A program made the translations under genes and the position numbers. 20,592 nt of DNA from a virus, in the IMG/VR virus record IMGVR_UViG_3300025646_007973, positions 1 through 20,592 of that record. One strand, written 5' to 3'. Under the pieces are notes generated by a model. The model did no database searches, was not told where the DNA came from, and worked only from the letters and a program-made list of their open reading frames with translations. Shown in pieces: positions 6,386 to 14,912 of this stretch; within the stretch, counting starts at the first letter, position 1; every line of letters begins with the position of its first letter.

Positions 6386-6789
6386 TTTGTTTTACCCCAA
6401 GTTTTACCTTTACCTGGGTCTTTACATTTTGAAGGTGTAGGACGACATGAAGGGTATTTTGCACGTTTTTCACCTTCTTCTCTACCACATGATTTATATC
6501 CTGTTATTTCACCATCTTTTCTAATAGGTGCATTACAATCAACCCATCCACCTTTTTTACCAGGTTCACCTTTACGTGAAAACCAAGTGCGGAGAGTTTC
6601 TTTAACTTTTTCTTGAATAACTTCTTCTTTTAAATCCTTCCAAATCATTCCTTTACGACATTTTACAACAGCGCCGGATTTGTAAGCGGATGGTTTATCG
6701 TATTTGCGATCAGCAATACGGAGACATCTGTCACGTTTTTTCTTTTCTTCTAAAAGAACTTCTTGTATTATTTTTTGTAACCTATCCAT
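6382..6789 (-). CDS. Cys-rich conserved phage protein with capsid-targeting-like N-terminus
   Basis: A 135-residue, very basic protein. Residues 1-15 (MDRLQKIIQEVLLEE) form the recurrent amphipathic tag, with I-Q-E as a possible prohead-protease site. Two segments follow that are widespread in cyanophage-like virion proteins. The first is CLRIADRKYDKPSAYKSGAV with CRKG (22-46). The second is a C-terminal module GGWVDCNAP, GYKSCGREEGEKRAKYPSCR and PTPSKCKDPGKGKTWGKT. Six cysteines (22, 44, 85, 101, 115, 122) suggest zinc binding. The function of this module is unknown to me; basic charge and tag fit a DNA-associated internal head protein. It begins 2 bp after the upstream gene's stop and overlaps the cupin-like gene by ATGA. 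Confidence 0.8.
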   Translation of the reverse strand: MDRLQKIIQEVLLEEKKKRDRCLRIADRKYDKPSAYKSGAVVKCRKGMIWKDLKEEVIQEKVKETLRTWFSRKGEPGKKGGWVDCNAPIRKDGEITGYKSCGREEGEKRAKYPSCRPTPSKCKDPGKGKTWGKTK

Positions 6790-6790
6790 T

Positions 6791-7639
6791 TTACCAAAAA
6801 CCGCTAAAAGAACTTTTTAGACCTAACAAACTTGCATAACGTGGTAATCTACAAGACCAATATGATGCTTTTGTTTTATCAGTTTTTTCTGAACATCTAT
6901 GACGTTTGGCAAATGCTTGTCTTGCTTTTGGGTTGTTTATTTTTGCTTTTAATCCACCAGAACCAAATGAAACTTTTTTAATTCTTTTGGTTTTAGGATC
7001 TTTTACATAAACATAATATGCTTTTGAACCACCACGTTTTGGTTTGTTTAGAGGTGGGTTTTTCTTTTTGTCTTTATTTTCATTTAGGTTTAAAAGATCT
7101 TCATATTCAAAATATACACCATAATCTCTTAAAACTTCTTTAACTCGGTTTAAATCTATAGATCCTTGTTTAAACTCATCAGCTAATTCTCTATAAAATG
7201 GGTATTTAGTATGTCCTTTTTCTTCAGCTCTTTGTAAAATTTTCATTAATGGAACTTCATTAGCTCTAACAGAAAGAGGCATATCTAAAGGTACTCTAAC
7301 ACCTTCATAAATTCCATAATTACCTAAATCAGTTTCTAATAAAATTTCTTTATCATCATTATTTACATCAATAATTTCACGTAAATATAAAGCACGAGCT
7401 TCTGCCCATAAATTAATAAAAGATTTTGACCCATAACGAAAGGTATTTTCAGTTAATGGTAACTTGTTTTGTACATGATATCGTAAATTTTCTGAAAGAA
7501 TTTGTTTAGGGGCTATATTTTCATTTAAAGTTATACCTTTAGGGGTTGGTTTACTGCATTCCCCACATCCACAATTGCAGTCTTTCTTTTTTGGGGGTGT
7601 AGATAATGCTTCTTTTATAAGATTTGTTAATCGTTCCAT
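6791..7639 (-). CDS. Tagged virion protein with YWSCR C-terminal domain and repeated LxE-N sites
   Basis: A 282-residue protein. Residues 1-12 (MERLTNLIKEAL) are the clearest copy of the shared N-terminal tag. A Cys cluster follows (CNCGCGEC, 21-28), perhaps metal binding. Then come three L-x-E-N sequences (LNE40-N41, LSE50-N51, LTE64-N65) in a linker, a central domain (about 68-183), a fourth site (LNE187-N188) and a basic linker. The C-terminal domain (205-282) has VYVKDPKTKRIKKVSFGSGG, ARQAFAKRHRC and ASYWSCRLPRYASLLGL, a module repeated across T4-like marine phage virion proteins. The regular placement of LxE between domains suggests processing by the prohead protease. Gap to the next gene is 1 bp. 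The module match is strong; its molecular role is not known to me. Confidence 0.82.
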   Translation of the reverse strand: MERLTNLIKEALSTPPKKKDCNCGCGECSKPTPKGITLNENIAPKQILSENLRYHVQNKLPLTENTFRYGSKSFINLWAEARALYLREIIDVNNDDKEILLETDLGNYGIYEGVRVPLDMPLSVRANEVPLMKILQRAEEKGHTKYPFYRELADEFKQGSIDLNRVKEVLRDYGVYFEYEDLLNLNENKDKKKNPPLNKPKRGGSKAYYVYVKDPKTKRIKKVSFGSGGLKAKINNPKARQAFAKRHRCSEKTDKTKASYWSCRLPRYASLLGLKSSFSGFW

Positions 7640-7650
7640 AGTTATAAATA

Positions 7651-8154
7651 CTAGGAAAAGTAAGAAAATTCAGGTAATGTAGTTTCTAACTCTATATATC
7701 TAGGTGGGGTTATATTATGGAGGTTGTTTCTTAATATACCCCTATATTCATCCCATATTTTACCTAAACCCTTATTAAATGATAATGCTCTTTTTATCTT
7801 ATGTTCTTCCCTATCTTGTCTATAAAAATGTTTTATAGTTTCATCATTACAAACAGTTTTGATAATAACACCAGGAACAAAACCATTTGTAAATTCTTTT
7901 CTTAATAATCTATAACATAATGTACCCTCAACAACAACTTCCCTCCCATTGTTATACATTATATTAGTTAAAGTTCCTAACGGATCTTCATCTTGTAAAT
8001 AATCATCTGAAATTAATAGGGGGTAATTTAATTCTTGGGCTAGTTTTTTAGCTATGGGTAATTTACCTGTTTTAGTATAACCTAAAACTATAATTACACC
8101 CAAATTTGAACAATGATTTACTAATTCAGGTGTAACTAAGTCTTTTGGGTTCAT
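7651..8154 (-). CDS. P-loop kinase-like protein with altered Walker A
   Basis: A 167-residue protein. A hydrophobic strand GVIIVLG leads into G25-Y-T-K-T-G-K31-L32, a P-loop where the usual Ser/Thr after Lys is Leu. LISDDYL (48-53) resembles the S/T-D-D-x substrate motif of zeta-toxin and polynucleotide-kinase-like enzymes, VVVEGTLCYRLLRK (73-86) resembles the strand with the catalytic/substrate Glu and Arg, and a later Arg/Lys-rich stretch (QDREEHKIKRAL) could form the lid. The gene is translationally coupled (ATGA, 8151-8154) to the phosphoesterase upstream, so the pair may act on the same substrate, for example broken nucleic-acid ends. With Leu at the Mg/phosphate position it may be a weak or regulatory NTPase. 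The kinase fold is likely; activity is uncertain. Confidence 0.75.
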   Translation of the reverse strand: MNPKDLVTPELVNHCSNLGVIIVLGYTKTGKLPIAKKLAQELNYPLLISDDYLQDEDPLGTLTNIMYNNGREVVVEGTLCYRLLRKEFTNGFVPGVIIKTVCNDETIKHFYRQDREEHKIKRALSFNKGLGKIWDEYRGILRNNLHNITPPRYIELETTLPEFSYFS

Positions 8155-9248
8155 ACAACAAAATATAGATTGTTTTTTAAACCTTTTGTTTTATCCCAAA
8201 GTAAAGCTTCTGCGGAGCGTTTTGCTCCTACATATCCCCTTCTATGGTGCCAAGAATCGGTAGCTGAAAGGGAATTAAAATATCGAATTATTACACCTTG
8301 GTATTCTTCAGTAGATTTAAATTTGATTTCTTTTTTACGGTGTTCATGTCCTAAATGAAATTCTCTAAAAGTAGACATAGCCCATTCTTGAGGTTGTTCA
8401 TTTGCCATTATTAAAGGCAAATCTATTATCTTTTCTTCATTACCATGTGTATAACCAATTAATACTTCACCGTATTTGTAATATTTTCTTGGGTTAGCAG
8501 AATTATCTACAGTTACATTTTCATTATTGTAAAACCAACCTTCTAGTGAATCACCTAAATAAAAATTCCTCTCAAAATCATGATTACCAGGTACCATAAT
8601 AATGTCTACAGGAGCTATATTAATTAATCTATTAATAGCATCTACAACAAGTTGTCGTCCTAAACGAAATGTTTTTTGCCATCGAGCGTCTTCTTCTTGA
8701 GGTGTACCTTTGGTAGTACTATTAAAAGGGTGAGCTTTGTCTGAGTTGAAGAAATCATTTCCTATGGGGAAAACTATTTTTTCTATATTTTTGTTTGATG
8801 TTTCTTCTATAAATTCATCAATACATTGGTTAAATATATTACTAGCTATTTCTAAATTATAATCATAACTTGTTTCTTCAGACCAAGAAACTTTACCCAA
8901 ATGTAAATCAAATATATTTAACTCTAATAGTAGAGGCTGTTTGTCTATTTTAGACTTGTATTTAATTTTTTCTACTTTAGGAGATAATTTTTTTAAATCT
9001 TCTATAAATTCTTCTCTAATATTTTCTATGATAGGTTCTGTTTTACTGTTTAACCAAACTTTAACTTGAAATAATGGAGTAGTTAATATATTACCATCAG
9101 GGCCTTTAGTTCCTACTTCCCAAGTATTTACTATTTGTTTTTCTATATCCCAATTATCTAAAGATATGTTATGGGCTTCTAAAAGACCGTCTACTGTCAC
9201 TATTCGGTCAGTAATCTCTGATGAAAGAGATTTTGTCTTTGTTGTCAT
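8151..9248 (-). CDS. Calcineurin-like metallophosphoesterase
   Basis: A 365-residue protein with all five metal-binding motifs: D114-L-H116, G163-N164-D165, G221-N-H-D224, H268-G and G300-H-E-H303. This supports a two-metal phosphoesterase. The ~95-residue N-terminal extension (TDRIVTVDGLLEAHNISLDNW and following, likely helix-turn-helix then a beta segment) could bind nucleic acid or tail components. The insert after GND (FFNSDKAHPFNSTTKGTPQ) is typical of the phage branch rather than of SbcD/Mre11. Substrates could be DNA/RNA ends or cyclic nucleotides. A 57-bp gap separates it from the upstream gene, the largest on that side, so it may have its own promoter; I see no convincing box there. 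It overlaps the P-loop kinase-like gene by 4 bp. Confidence 0.87.
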   Translation of the reverse strand: MTTKTKSLSSEITDRIVTVDGLLEAHNISLDNWDIEKQIVNTWEVGTKGPDGNILTTPLFQVKVWLNSKTEPIIENIREEFIEDLKKLSPKVEKIKYKSKIDKQPLLLELNIFDLHLGKVSWSEETSYDYNLEIASNIFNQCIDEFIEETSNKNIEKIVFPIGNDFFNSDKAHPFNSTTKGTPQEEDARWQKTFRLGRQLVVDAINRLINIAPVDIIMVPGNHDFERNFYLGDSLEGWFYNNENVTVDNSANPRKYYKYGEVLIGYTHGNEEKIIDLPLIMANEQPQEWAMSTFREFHLGHEHRKKEIKFKSTEEYQGVIIRYFNSLSATDSWHHRRGYVGAKRSAEALLWDKTKGLKNNLYFVV

Positions 9249-9305
9249 AATCTAATAGATTTTTAGGTTAATATATGGATGATTTTTTAAACTTCCAAAT
9301 TTTAT

Positions 9306-10229
9306 TTAAGAAATTGAAGGATGTAGAGTAGTATAAAGGTTTTTTATAATACGAGTTTCTTTAAATTCACCACTAGCATAGTATGGTTTTCCAAAATCAA
9401 CTTCAATCCAATCTACTATTCCCCTACTATCAGGTTCTCCTGCTCTTGTACCTGCGGAAGCCGCATTGATAACTTTTCCTTCTCCATACTTTTTATGAGT
9501 AAAAAGGGATCCCTTTCTATATGAAGCTTTTACTTTATAGTCTAAATCATCAATATTTATTTTTTTAATAGATTTTTCAGAAGGTTCATCTAAAGAAATA
9601 ATATATTCAAAATCACCCATAGTAAGTAACCTAATATCTTTAGATTTGTCTTTTCTTTTTTCATGCTGTTCTAAACTATTTGTTATATCAGAATCACTCA
9701 TTGTTGGGTAAAGTAGTAAAGTAAGCAGTTTATCATCTGAAATGGAAAGAATATAAGTTGTTCCTATATTGTCTACCATTATAGGTTCTCCTTGTTTGTC
9801 TGTGCCTTTACTATACTGAGTTTTTAGGGATAATTCATATTTGTTATCACCTATTTTTAAAATGGGTTTTAGGATTTTATAGCCAATTTTTTCTTTAAAA
9901 GAAATGGGAAGGTTATTTATATTTTCAAAATATGATAATCTCTTTTTTAACTCTTTTTGTATTTTATCTATAATTAGAGGAATAGTTTCTTTTATATCAT
10001 AATTATCTCCTAACATTTTTTGAGTTAAATTTGTAATAGCAAGTATATTTTCTCCTCTTTCTTTTTTTCGATCATCATAATGTTCTGTACGGGTAAGTTC
10101 ATTTAAGTTTATACCTATCTTTTTTAATTCATTTTCTATCAATAAAATATCCTGTTTATTATTCATATCAGGATATCCTTTGGGAAACTTATAAGCTATA
10201 CTATGTAAAAAATGTTCTAAAAGGTCCAT
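9306..10229 (-). CDS. Conserved phage protein with C-terminal Tudor/SH3-like segment, probably virion-associated
   Basis: I place the start at 10229 (307 residues), one base after the upstream stop. The frame is open to an ATG at 10346, but those extra 39 residues are only the other-frame reading of the upstream gene's repeated tail. The N-terminus LLEHFLHSIAYKFPKGYPDM is a pattern I know from marine phage proteins. It is followed by TRTEHYDDRKKERGE (46-60), a His/Arg-rich motif, then a helical region and a beta-rich middle. The last ~70 residues (KGSLFTHKKYGEGKVINAA, then VDWIEVDFG) resemble the H-x-x-x-G-x-G-x-V Tudor-like domain found at the C-terminus of UvrD-type helicases, here as a stand-alone binding module. 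Function unknown. Confidence 0.78.
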   Translation of the reverse strand: MDLLEHFLHSIAYKFPKGYPDMNNKQDILLIENELKKIGINLNELTRTEHYDDRKKERGENILAITNLTQKMLGDNYDIKETIPLIIDKIQKELKKRLSYFENINNLPISFKEKIGYKILKPILKIGDNKYELSLKTQYSKGTDKQGEPIMVDNIGTTYILSISDDKLLTLLLYPTMSDSDITNSLEQHEKRKDKSKDIRLLTMGDFEYIISLDEPSEKSIKKINIDDLDYKVKASYRKGSLFTHKKYGEGKVINAASAGTRAGEPDSRGIVDWIEVDFGKPYYASGEFKETRIIKNLYTTLHPSIS

Positions 10230-10230
10230 A

Positions 10231-10698
10231 TTATGTTTCAGGTTCTTCAGTTGGTTCTTCAGTTGGTTCTTCAGTTGGGGGTTCAGGTGGGAGTTCAGAA
10301 TCTGCTTCTTCACCACCTTCTTCACCCTCTTCAACTTTAATTCCATATCTTAAAATGCGAGCTATTGCTTCAGCAGCATGTTGTTCTTCAGGGAGATTAA
10401 GTAAATAGTATTTTTTTCCTTCAACTTGAGCAATCCAACTTCTTTTACCATAAATTAAATAAAATAATTGGTCATTTTTTAAGTTAATTCTAAATGTAGA
10501 AGGACGTGGTGCAACCCAATCAATTGAAGCTACAAAATTATCATACTCAGGAGTTAAAAGATCTACAATAACAGCTTTTAATTCAGGAAATTTAGTTAAT
10601 TCATCATATTGAACAGCTTCCTTAGGTGTAATTCTTTTACTAGAATATACCTGCTTAATTAAAAGTTTTAATTTATTTTGTAGTTCTTCTCTTGTCAT
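10231..10698 (-). CDS. Conserved T4-like marine phage virion protein with PTEE repeat tail
   Basis: A 155-residue protein. Residues 1-20 are an amphipathic helix with LKLLIKQVY. The core LKAVIVDLLTPEYDNF, IDWVAPRPSTFRINL, FYLIYGKRSWIAQVEGKKYY and LNLPEEQHAAEAIARIL is a family I recognise from many marine T4-like phages, usually annotated as structural or hypothetical. The C-terminal 30 residues are an acidic, proline-rich tail with a three-fold 12-bp tandem repeat coding EEPT. The start shares one base with the stop of the 1179-residue protein gene (TAATG), so translation is coupled. The tail is probably disordered. Role in the virion is inferred from family distribution and neighbours. Confidence 0.82.
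   Translation of the reverse strand: MTREELQNKLKLLIKQVYSSKRITPKEAVQYDELTKFPELKAVIVDLLTPEYDNFVASIDWVAPRPSTFRINLKNDQLFYLIYGKRSWIAQVEGKKYYLLNLPEEQHAAEAIARILRYGIKVEEGEEGGEEADSELPPEPPTEEPTEEPTEEPET
10241..10276. repeat. Three perfect 12-bp tandem repeats (GGTTCTTCAGTT)
   Basis: The 12-bp unit occurs at 10241-10252, 10253-10264 and 10265-10276 without mismatch. It codes for the E-E-P-T repeats in the tail of the 155-residue protein. Unit length is a multiple of three, so copy-number slippage would keep the frame and only change tail length. Confidence 0.9.
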
Positions 10699-13600
10699 TA
10701 CTTTTTAGATTTTTCTAATTCAGCTCTTCTTTTGATTAATTTTTGCATTTCAGGATCACCAGCATTTTTTCCTTTGGCTTGTAAATCTGAAATTTTCTTT
10801 TCAATTTGAGCATATTCACTTTTACCTTCTTTAAGTTTAGCAAATACGGCTTCAGCTACTTTATCTGGTAGGTTTTTATAGTCTTTTTTAGTCATTTTAG
10901 ATCCTAACTTTTCAGCGGCTTTTTTATCAGTAGCATATAAATATTTTTGCTGCGCTTTAGATGCAAATTTTTCATCAATTACTCCTTCCTCACTTGCAAC
11001 ATCTACCATTGCATCAATTTGGGGTTCTTTCATTTCAAAATCAAGATAATGTTTTGCAGAAACCATTAAATCTTTTGCTTTAGATATTTTTGATTGCCAC
11101 CAATGAGGAAAATCTACTTCATTTTCCATATTATTATATTGATCAAGCATTTTGTAAAGTTCCATAGCATATTTTCCAATACGATACACATCAGCTTTTA
11201 ACATACCAGGTTCATCGTCTTGATGTCCTATATCAAGATCTTCATCTAATTTATCTTGTTTTTTTAAAATAGCTTTTTGCAAACCATCAGGTAAATTTTT
11301 ACGTTTATCATCAAATTTGTCATCATATTTTGAAGTAAACTTTTCAGATAAAGGTTTAGATAAAGCATCTTTAACCATTTCTTTTAATTTTTCCATTTTT
11401 TCCATAGGTTCTTTTTCAGTTGATTCTTTAGATTTTCTTTTTATATTATTTACAGAAGCGCCATAAGCTACATTTTCAGCTCTTTTGCCATGTTTAGCTA
11501 CAAGTTTATTTCTTCTTTTTTTATTATTTACTATAGCTAAAAAATTATTATATATAGCTTTAGATTCTTCAGAAGAAAAAGCTTCATTTATACTCCCTTT
11601 TTGGGAATATTTTTTTATTACATTTCTAATAGCTGTTTTTATTTCTGTAGGTTTTTTTAAGAATTGTGGGTTAAGTTCTGGTAGTACTACTCTTAGGATA
11701 TATTGGATGATTTCTTCTTTGGTGTTAAGTTTTTTTATAGCAGGGCCTAGGTCTTTATAAAGAGAAAGATTTTTTTCAATTTTTTCAACATCTTTAGACA
11801 TCTCTTCTTCTTCTTTTATGTAGTCATATTTTACTTGTGCCCCAGTAGTTGAAGTAGTTGTAGTTGGTTCAGGGGTTCCTTTATCATCAAGTCTCTGGAT
11901 GATTTGGAGTAAATAGTTTTTTATTCTTTTTGAATCAATATTAGCTTCATCACTAATTTGGGCTAAAAGAATTATTAGTAGGTCTTCTAGTTCAGCTTTA
12001 TTATTAACAAATTTAAGTGATTTATCTAAATTCTTTTTAGAATCTAATTTTTTATCTATATTCTTAACATCTTTTTCTGTAGGAATATCTTCTTTATTAT
12101 CAAAATCTTTACTTTTAACACCCATAGGTACCCCATTAATTGTAGTATCAGGGCCTACAAATTGAGCTATATCTTTTTCAGGGTTTAAAGAAGTATTTTT
12201 TACAGTTTTTAAATTTGTCCATTTTTCACCTTGTTTATTTCTTCCCCAATAAACTGTAATTTGCCCATTTGTTGTGGTTCGAATCTTATTATACAATTCA
12301 GAAGCGGGGATTGTTTTTCTTTTAAAATCTTTAGAAGGTTCTTGTTTTTTGTCTTGTGTTTTAGAAACATCCTTATCAAACTTTTTGTATTTATCGTTTA
12401 CAATCTGAGTTAAAGAAGGAAATTTAGTAAATTCTCTAAAGCTTTCTTTATAGGAATTATCTTTACTATCATCTGCAAAAACATCTAAAGCACTAGCAAT
12501 ATAGTCTTCATCTTCCCCTGGCCATATTCCAGCATAGAAAGGGATAAGAAAACCTAGATTTTTAAGGGCTATATCTTCTTTATAAAAGGGTAAATTGCTA
12601 AAATCACTTTGGGCTTCTAATAAAAGAGTAGAAAGTGAAAGATTTTCCATCAAATCTCCTCCTTTTTTACTTGTGCCTATTTGAGGACCTATATTTTGTT
12701 TATCCCCTATTTCATCTCCAGTTCCTCTTAAAACCGCAGCTTGACCCGCTTTTCCAGGTTGAGTAAGGATATATTTTTGTCTATCTCCTATTTTACCTTT
12801 TAATTTAGGGTCAGTGTTAGCTAATTTTTTAAGTTGATTAAGAAGAGTAGAAGGGGCTTTTTTAGAAGATCTAGCCCAATATAGTGTTTTAATAGCATTG
12901 TCTATTTCTTCTTTATTAGCTCCTTTTTCAGATTTCTTTTTTTCTAATTCAGCTAATTTTCTTTTTATAAAACTATCACTAATTACTTCTCCTTTTTTAA
13001 TACCAATAGTTTTAATAACAGACTCAAAAGATTCTCTATCTGTTATCCTAGGTAAAATATGGAATAAAATAGACATATATCTACTTCCATTATATATAGG
13101 TTTATCAGCATAAAAAGCAGTTAAATCTTCAGGAGATGATACAGGTTTTGAATCTTCTTCATCTGTATCTTCTTGAGGGGTTTTTTTATTAGTTATTTTT
13201 ACTACAGATGTTTGTTTGGCTTTAGCTTCAGAAGAATCAGTATCTACTTCATTTCCAGGATTACTTACATTTGTACCACCATCAACAATTTTTACTTTAG
13301 CTTTAGGATATTTTTTTAAAAATTCTTTAACTCCTTTTTCAGCTCCTTCTTTAGCTACTTGATTTCTTTTATTTCCTAACCCTGTTTCATCAGGACCATC
13401 AGGATTATCATCTTGACTTCCTGGTGTGTTAGATATATTTCCAAAATGTTTAAGGTCAATACTATAACCTTCTCCATCTTCTCCAATATTGTTGGTATTT
13501 TTAAGATCATTTTCTAACATCTTAAATATATCATTTCCAAAAGAATCAGTGTTAGCTTTAAATTCACCTGTATTAAAAGAAATTTTAACTGAATCAAGGC

Positions 13601-14237
13601 CTGAATTAGAGTCAGGGCTTATGGCTGTTTGGATTTTATCTTGAACTTTAAGTTCTTTAGCTACATCTTTACTATTAATAGAATCTCCTCCTTCTAAAGA
13701 ATCACCTGAATCTTCAGCTGAGATTTCTACTTTTTTGATATCTTGTTCTGCTCCATCTATAGAAGATTGCGCCGTAGCAGGAGTAAGAAGAGATAAAACT
13801 AAAGCTGTTGTTTTCAGAGTTAATAAAAACCAACTACCTATTTTACTAGCAGTATCTGAAAGTATAATTTCATTTAATTCTTTGCTGTCTTGGGTGGATA
13901 AAAAATTTTTAAGGGTTTCATCTGTTATATTCCCTTTATTTTCTTTAGCCCATCTGTTTAGATTAGTGAGAAATTTTTTTATGTCTATTTCTTTAGGTAA
14001 ACCTTTTTTAATTTTGGCAAATAAAGTAGCTAATAGACGTTCTGTGGGTTTTAAATCTTTTAATTTAGATTTAAGATTATTAACAAAATCTTTTAAACCT
14101 TCATTTAAAGTAACGTTATGGATATCTAAATTTAATTCTTTAACAAGAATCAAAGCATCTTTTAAATCCTTTTCTTCTAAAGAAATTGAATAAAGAGGAT
14201 TATTATAAAGATATTCTCTTAAGTTAAACTTATCCAT
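10698..14237 (-). CDS. Giant multidomain virion protein / possible head polyprotein
   Basis: An 1179-residue mosaic. Residues 3-12 ([10 protein letters not shown]) form an N-terminal tag like that of the next gene upstream. Residues 132-157 are a hydrophobic segment ending TPATAQ, like a buried signal or membrane helix. Residues ~216-348 look OmpA-like (FNTGEF, then [22 protein letters not shown] and VKIVDGG). Lys/Glu-rich helical regions follow. Residues 903-932 contain [22 protein letters not shown], and 946-965 form an internal tag ([18 protein letters not shown]). Residues ~1003-1068 contain [21 protein letters not shown] and [16 protein letters not shown], a module found as separate proteins in marine phages. 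Residues 1092-1125 ([20 protein letters not shown], then [10 protein letters not shown]) resemble DUF3008. Candidate (L/I)xE sites lie at E46, E541, E885 and E965, between these regions. It probably arose by fusion of several head proteins, or is cleaved into them. It ends on the start of the 155-residue gene. Confidence 0.85.
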   Translation of the reverse strand: MDKFNLREYLYNNPLYSISLEEKDLKDALILVKELNLDIHNVTLNEGLKDFVNNLKSKLKDLKPTERLLATLFAKIKKGLPKEIDIKKFLTNLNRWAKENKGNITDETLKNFLSTQDSKELNEIILSDTASKIGSWFLLTLKTTALVLSLLTPATAQSSIDGAEQDIKKVEISAEDSGDSLEGGDSINSKDVAKELKVQDKIQTAISPDSNSGLDSVKISFNTGEFKANTDSFGNDIFKMLENDLKNTNNIGEDGEGYSIDLKHFGNISNTPGSQDDNPDGPDETGLGNKRNQVAKEGAEKGVKEFLKKYPKAKVKIVDGGTNVSNPGNEVDTDSSEAKAKQTSVVKITNKKTPQEDTDEEDSKPVSSPEDLTAFYADKPIYNGSRYMSILFHILPRITDRESFESVIKTIGIKKGEVISDSFIKRKLAELEKKKSEKGANKEEIDNAIKTLYWARSSKKAPSTLLNQLKKLANTDPKLKGKIGDRQKYILTQPGKAGQAAVLRGTGDEIGDKQNIGPQIGTSKKGGDLMENLSLSTLLLEAQSDFSNLPFYKEDIALKNLGFLIPFYAGIWPGEDEDYIASALDVFADDSKDNSYKESFREFTKFPSLTQIVNDKYKKFDKDVSKTQDKKQEPSKDFKRKTIPASELYNKIRTTTNGQITVYWGRNKQGEKWTNLKTVKNTSLNPEKDIAQFVGPDTTINGVPMGVKSKDFDNKEDIPTEKDVKNIDKKLDSKKNLDKSLKFVNNKAELEDLLIILLAQISDEANIDSKRIKNYLLQIIQRLDDKGTPEPTTTTSTTGAQVKYDYIKEEEEMSKDVEKIEKNLSLYKDLGPAIKKLNTKEEIIQYILRVVLPELNPQFLKKPTEIKTAIRNVIKKYSQKGSINEAFSSEESKAIYNNFLAIVNNKKRRNKLVAKHGKRAENVAYGASVNNIKRKSKESTEKEPMEKMEKLKEMVKDALSKPLSEKFTSKYDDKFDDKRKNLPDGLQKAILKKQDKLDEDLDIGHQDDEPGMLKADVYRIGKYAMELYKMLDQYNNMENEVDFPHWWQSKISKAKDLMVSAKHYLDFEMKEPQIDAMVDVASEEGVIDEKFASKAQQKYLYATDKKAAEKLGSKMTKKDYKNLPDKVAEAVFAKLKEGKSEYAQIEKKISDLQAKGKNAGDPEMQKLIKRRAELEKSKK

Positions 14238-14249
14238 TTGTTAAAGTTT

Positions 14250-14888
14250 TTATTCCTTATCTGAAATGAATTCGCTTATAAAAAATTTTAAAGTATTTCC
14301 GATTTGAGTAGTAAGTTTTTCATTACCCATTCCTTTAGCTACTTTTAAAGCTGACATTAGGTGGTTCATGAGATCACCTTCATCGCCTTCCATATCAGCG
14401 GCTATATCTTCTAAACCTCCTTCAGAATCAATATCAACATCTTCTTCAGTTTCAGTTTCAACATCTTCTTCAGTTTCAACATCTTCTTCATCTTCTTTAG
14501 CTTCTTCTATATACATAGCAGCAGGATCATCTTCATCAGCATCATGCATTCCACCTGCAGGGTCCATCCAAAATTCGGCTTTTTCTTCTTTTTCTCTTCT
14601 TCGATTTTCTTCTTCTTCGTAATCAGATAACCTTTTATCATAATAATCATCAAACCCTTTATCTACTAAGTAATCTTTTCCTAATCTAGCTTCAACACTT
14701 TCATCATCCCCTAAATCTTCTATTTCATCATAGTCAGCATAATCAGGATTTAATTCATTGAGGATTATTTCGCGAATTTTTTCACGAAGATTACCTTCAC
14801 TTAAATTTTCTTTTTTAAAATAAGGATTAGATTTTTCAATAGTTTTATTTTCTATTAAAAATTTTTTTAAATCGAAAGTATCTTTCAT
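14250..14888 (-). CDS. Acidic virion or scaffold-like protein
   Basis: A 212-residue, strongly acidic protein. It starts with the tag MKDTFDLKKFLIENK, and a second amphipathic helix LREKIREIILNEL occupies residues 34-46. The middle is Glu/Asp-rich with imperfect EEDVETE repeats (about 130-155). The C-terminal 40 residues, DLMNHLMSALKVAKGMGNEK then LTTQIGNTLKFFISEFI, form a helical module seen at the ends of marine phage virion proteins. The 12-bp gap to the 1179-residue gene and the matching N-terminal tag (F-(D/N)-L-(K/R)-x-(F/Y)-L) tie the two together. Acidic, helical and tagged proteins fit a scaffold or internal head role; direct evidence is lacking. Confidence 0.8.
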   Translation of the reverse strand: MKDTFDLKKFLIENKTIEKSNPYFKKENLSEGNLREKIREIILNELNPDYADYDEIEDLGDDESVEARLGKDYLVDKGFDDYYDKRLSDYEEEENRRREKEEKAEFWMDPAGGMHDADEDDPAAMYIEEAKEDEEDVETEEDVETETEEDVDIDSEGGLEDIAADMEGDEGDLMNHLMSALKVAKGMGNEKLTTQIGNTLKFFISEFISDKE

Positions 14889-14912
14889 TTTTGTATTTTA
14901 TTATAAATATTG
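14889..14912 (-). promoter_or_regulatory. A/T-rich leader with TTTATAATAAAATA motif
   Basis: The 24-bp gap before the acidic protein gene reads on the minus strand CAATATTTATAATAAAATACAAAA, then ATG. It shares TTTATAA(A)TAAAATA with the leader at 1477-1500, and the spacing to ATG is similar. It could be a phage late-promoter variant of TATAAATA, or a flavobacterial-type A-rich initiation region. Confidence 0.3.

Noticed and set aside
7643-7650. Plus-strand TATAAATA as a late promoter
   Set aside because: It points away from every gene here, and no supported plus-strand gene lies downstream. A/T-rich sequence will give this by chance.
7651-8154. P-loop protein as a zeta toxin of a toxin-antitoxin pair
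   Set aside because: The neighbour is a phosphoesterase, not a small antitoxin, and the protein is shorter than zeta toxins and lacks their full motif set.
10241-10276. Tandem repeats as a possible CRISPR array or origin iterons
   Set aside because: The units are 12 bp, directly adjacent without spacers, in frame, and code for a simple Pro/Glu/Thr tail.
14437-14490. Near-repeats (ACATCTTCTTCAGTTTC) in the acidic protein gene
   Set aside because: They are imperfect and explained by low-complexity Glu/Asp/Val/Thr coding sequence; no separate function is supported.
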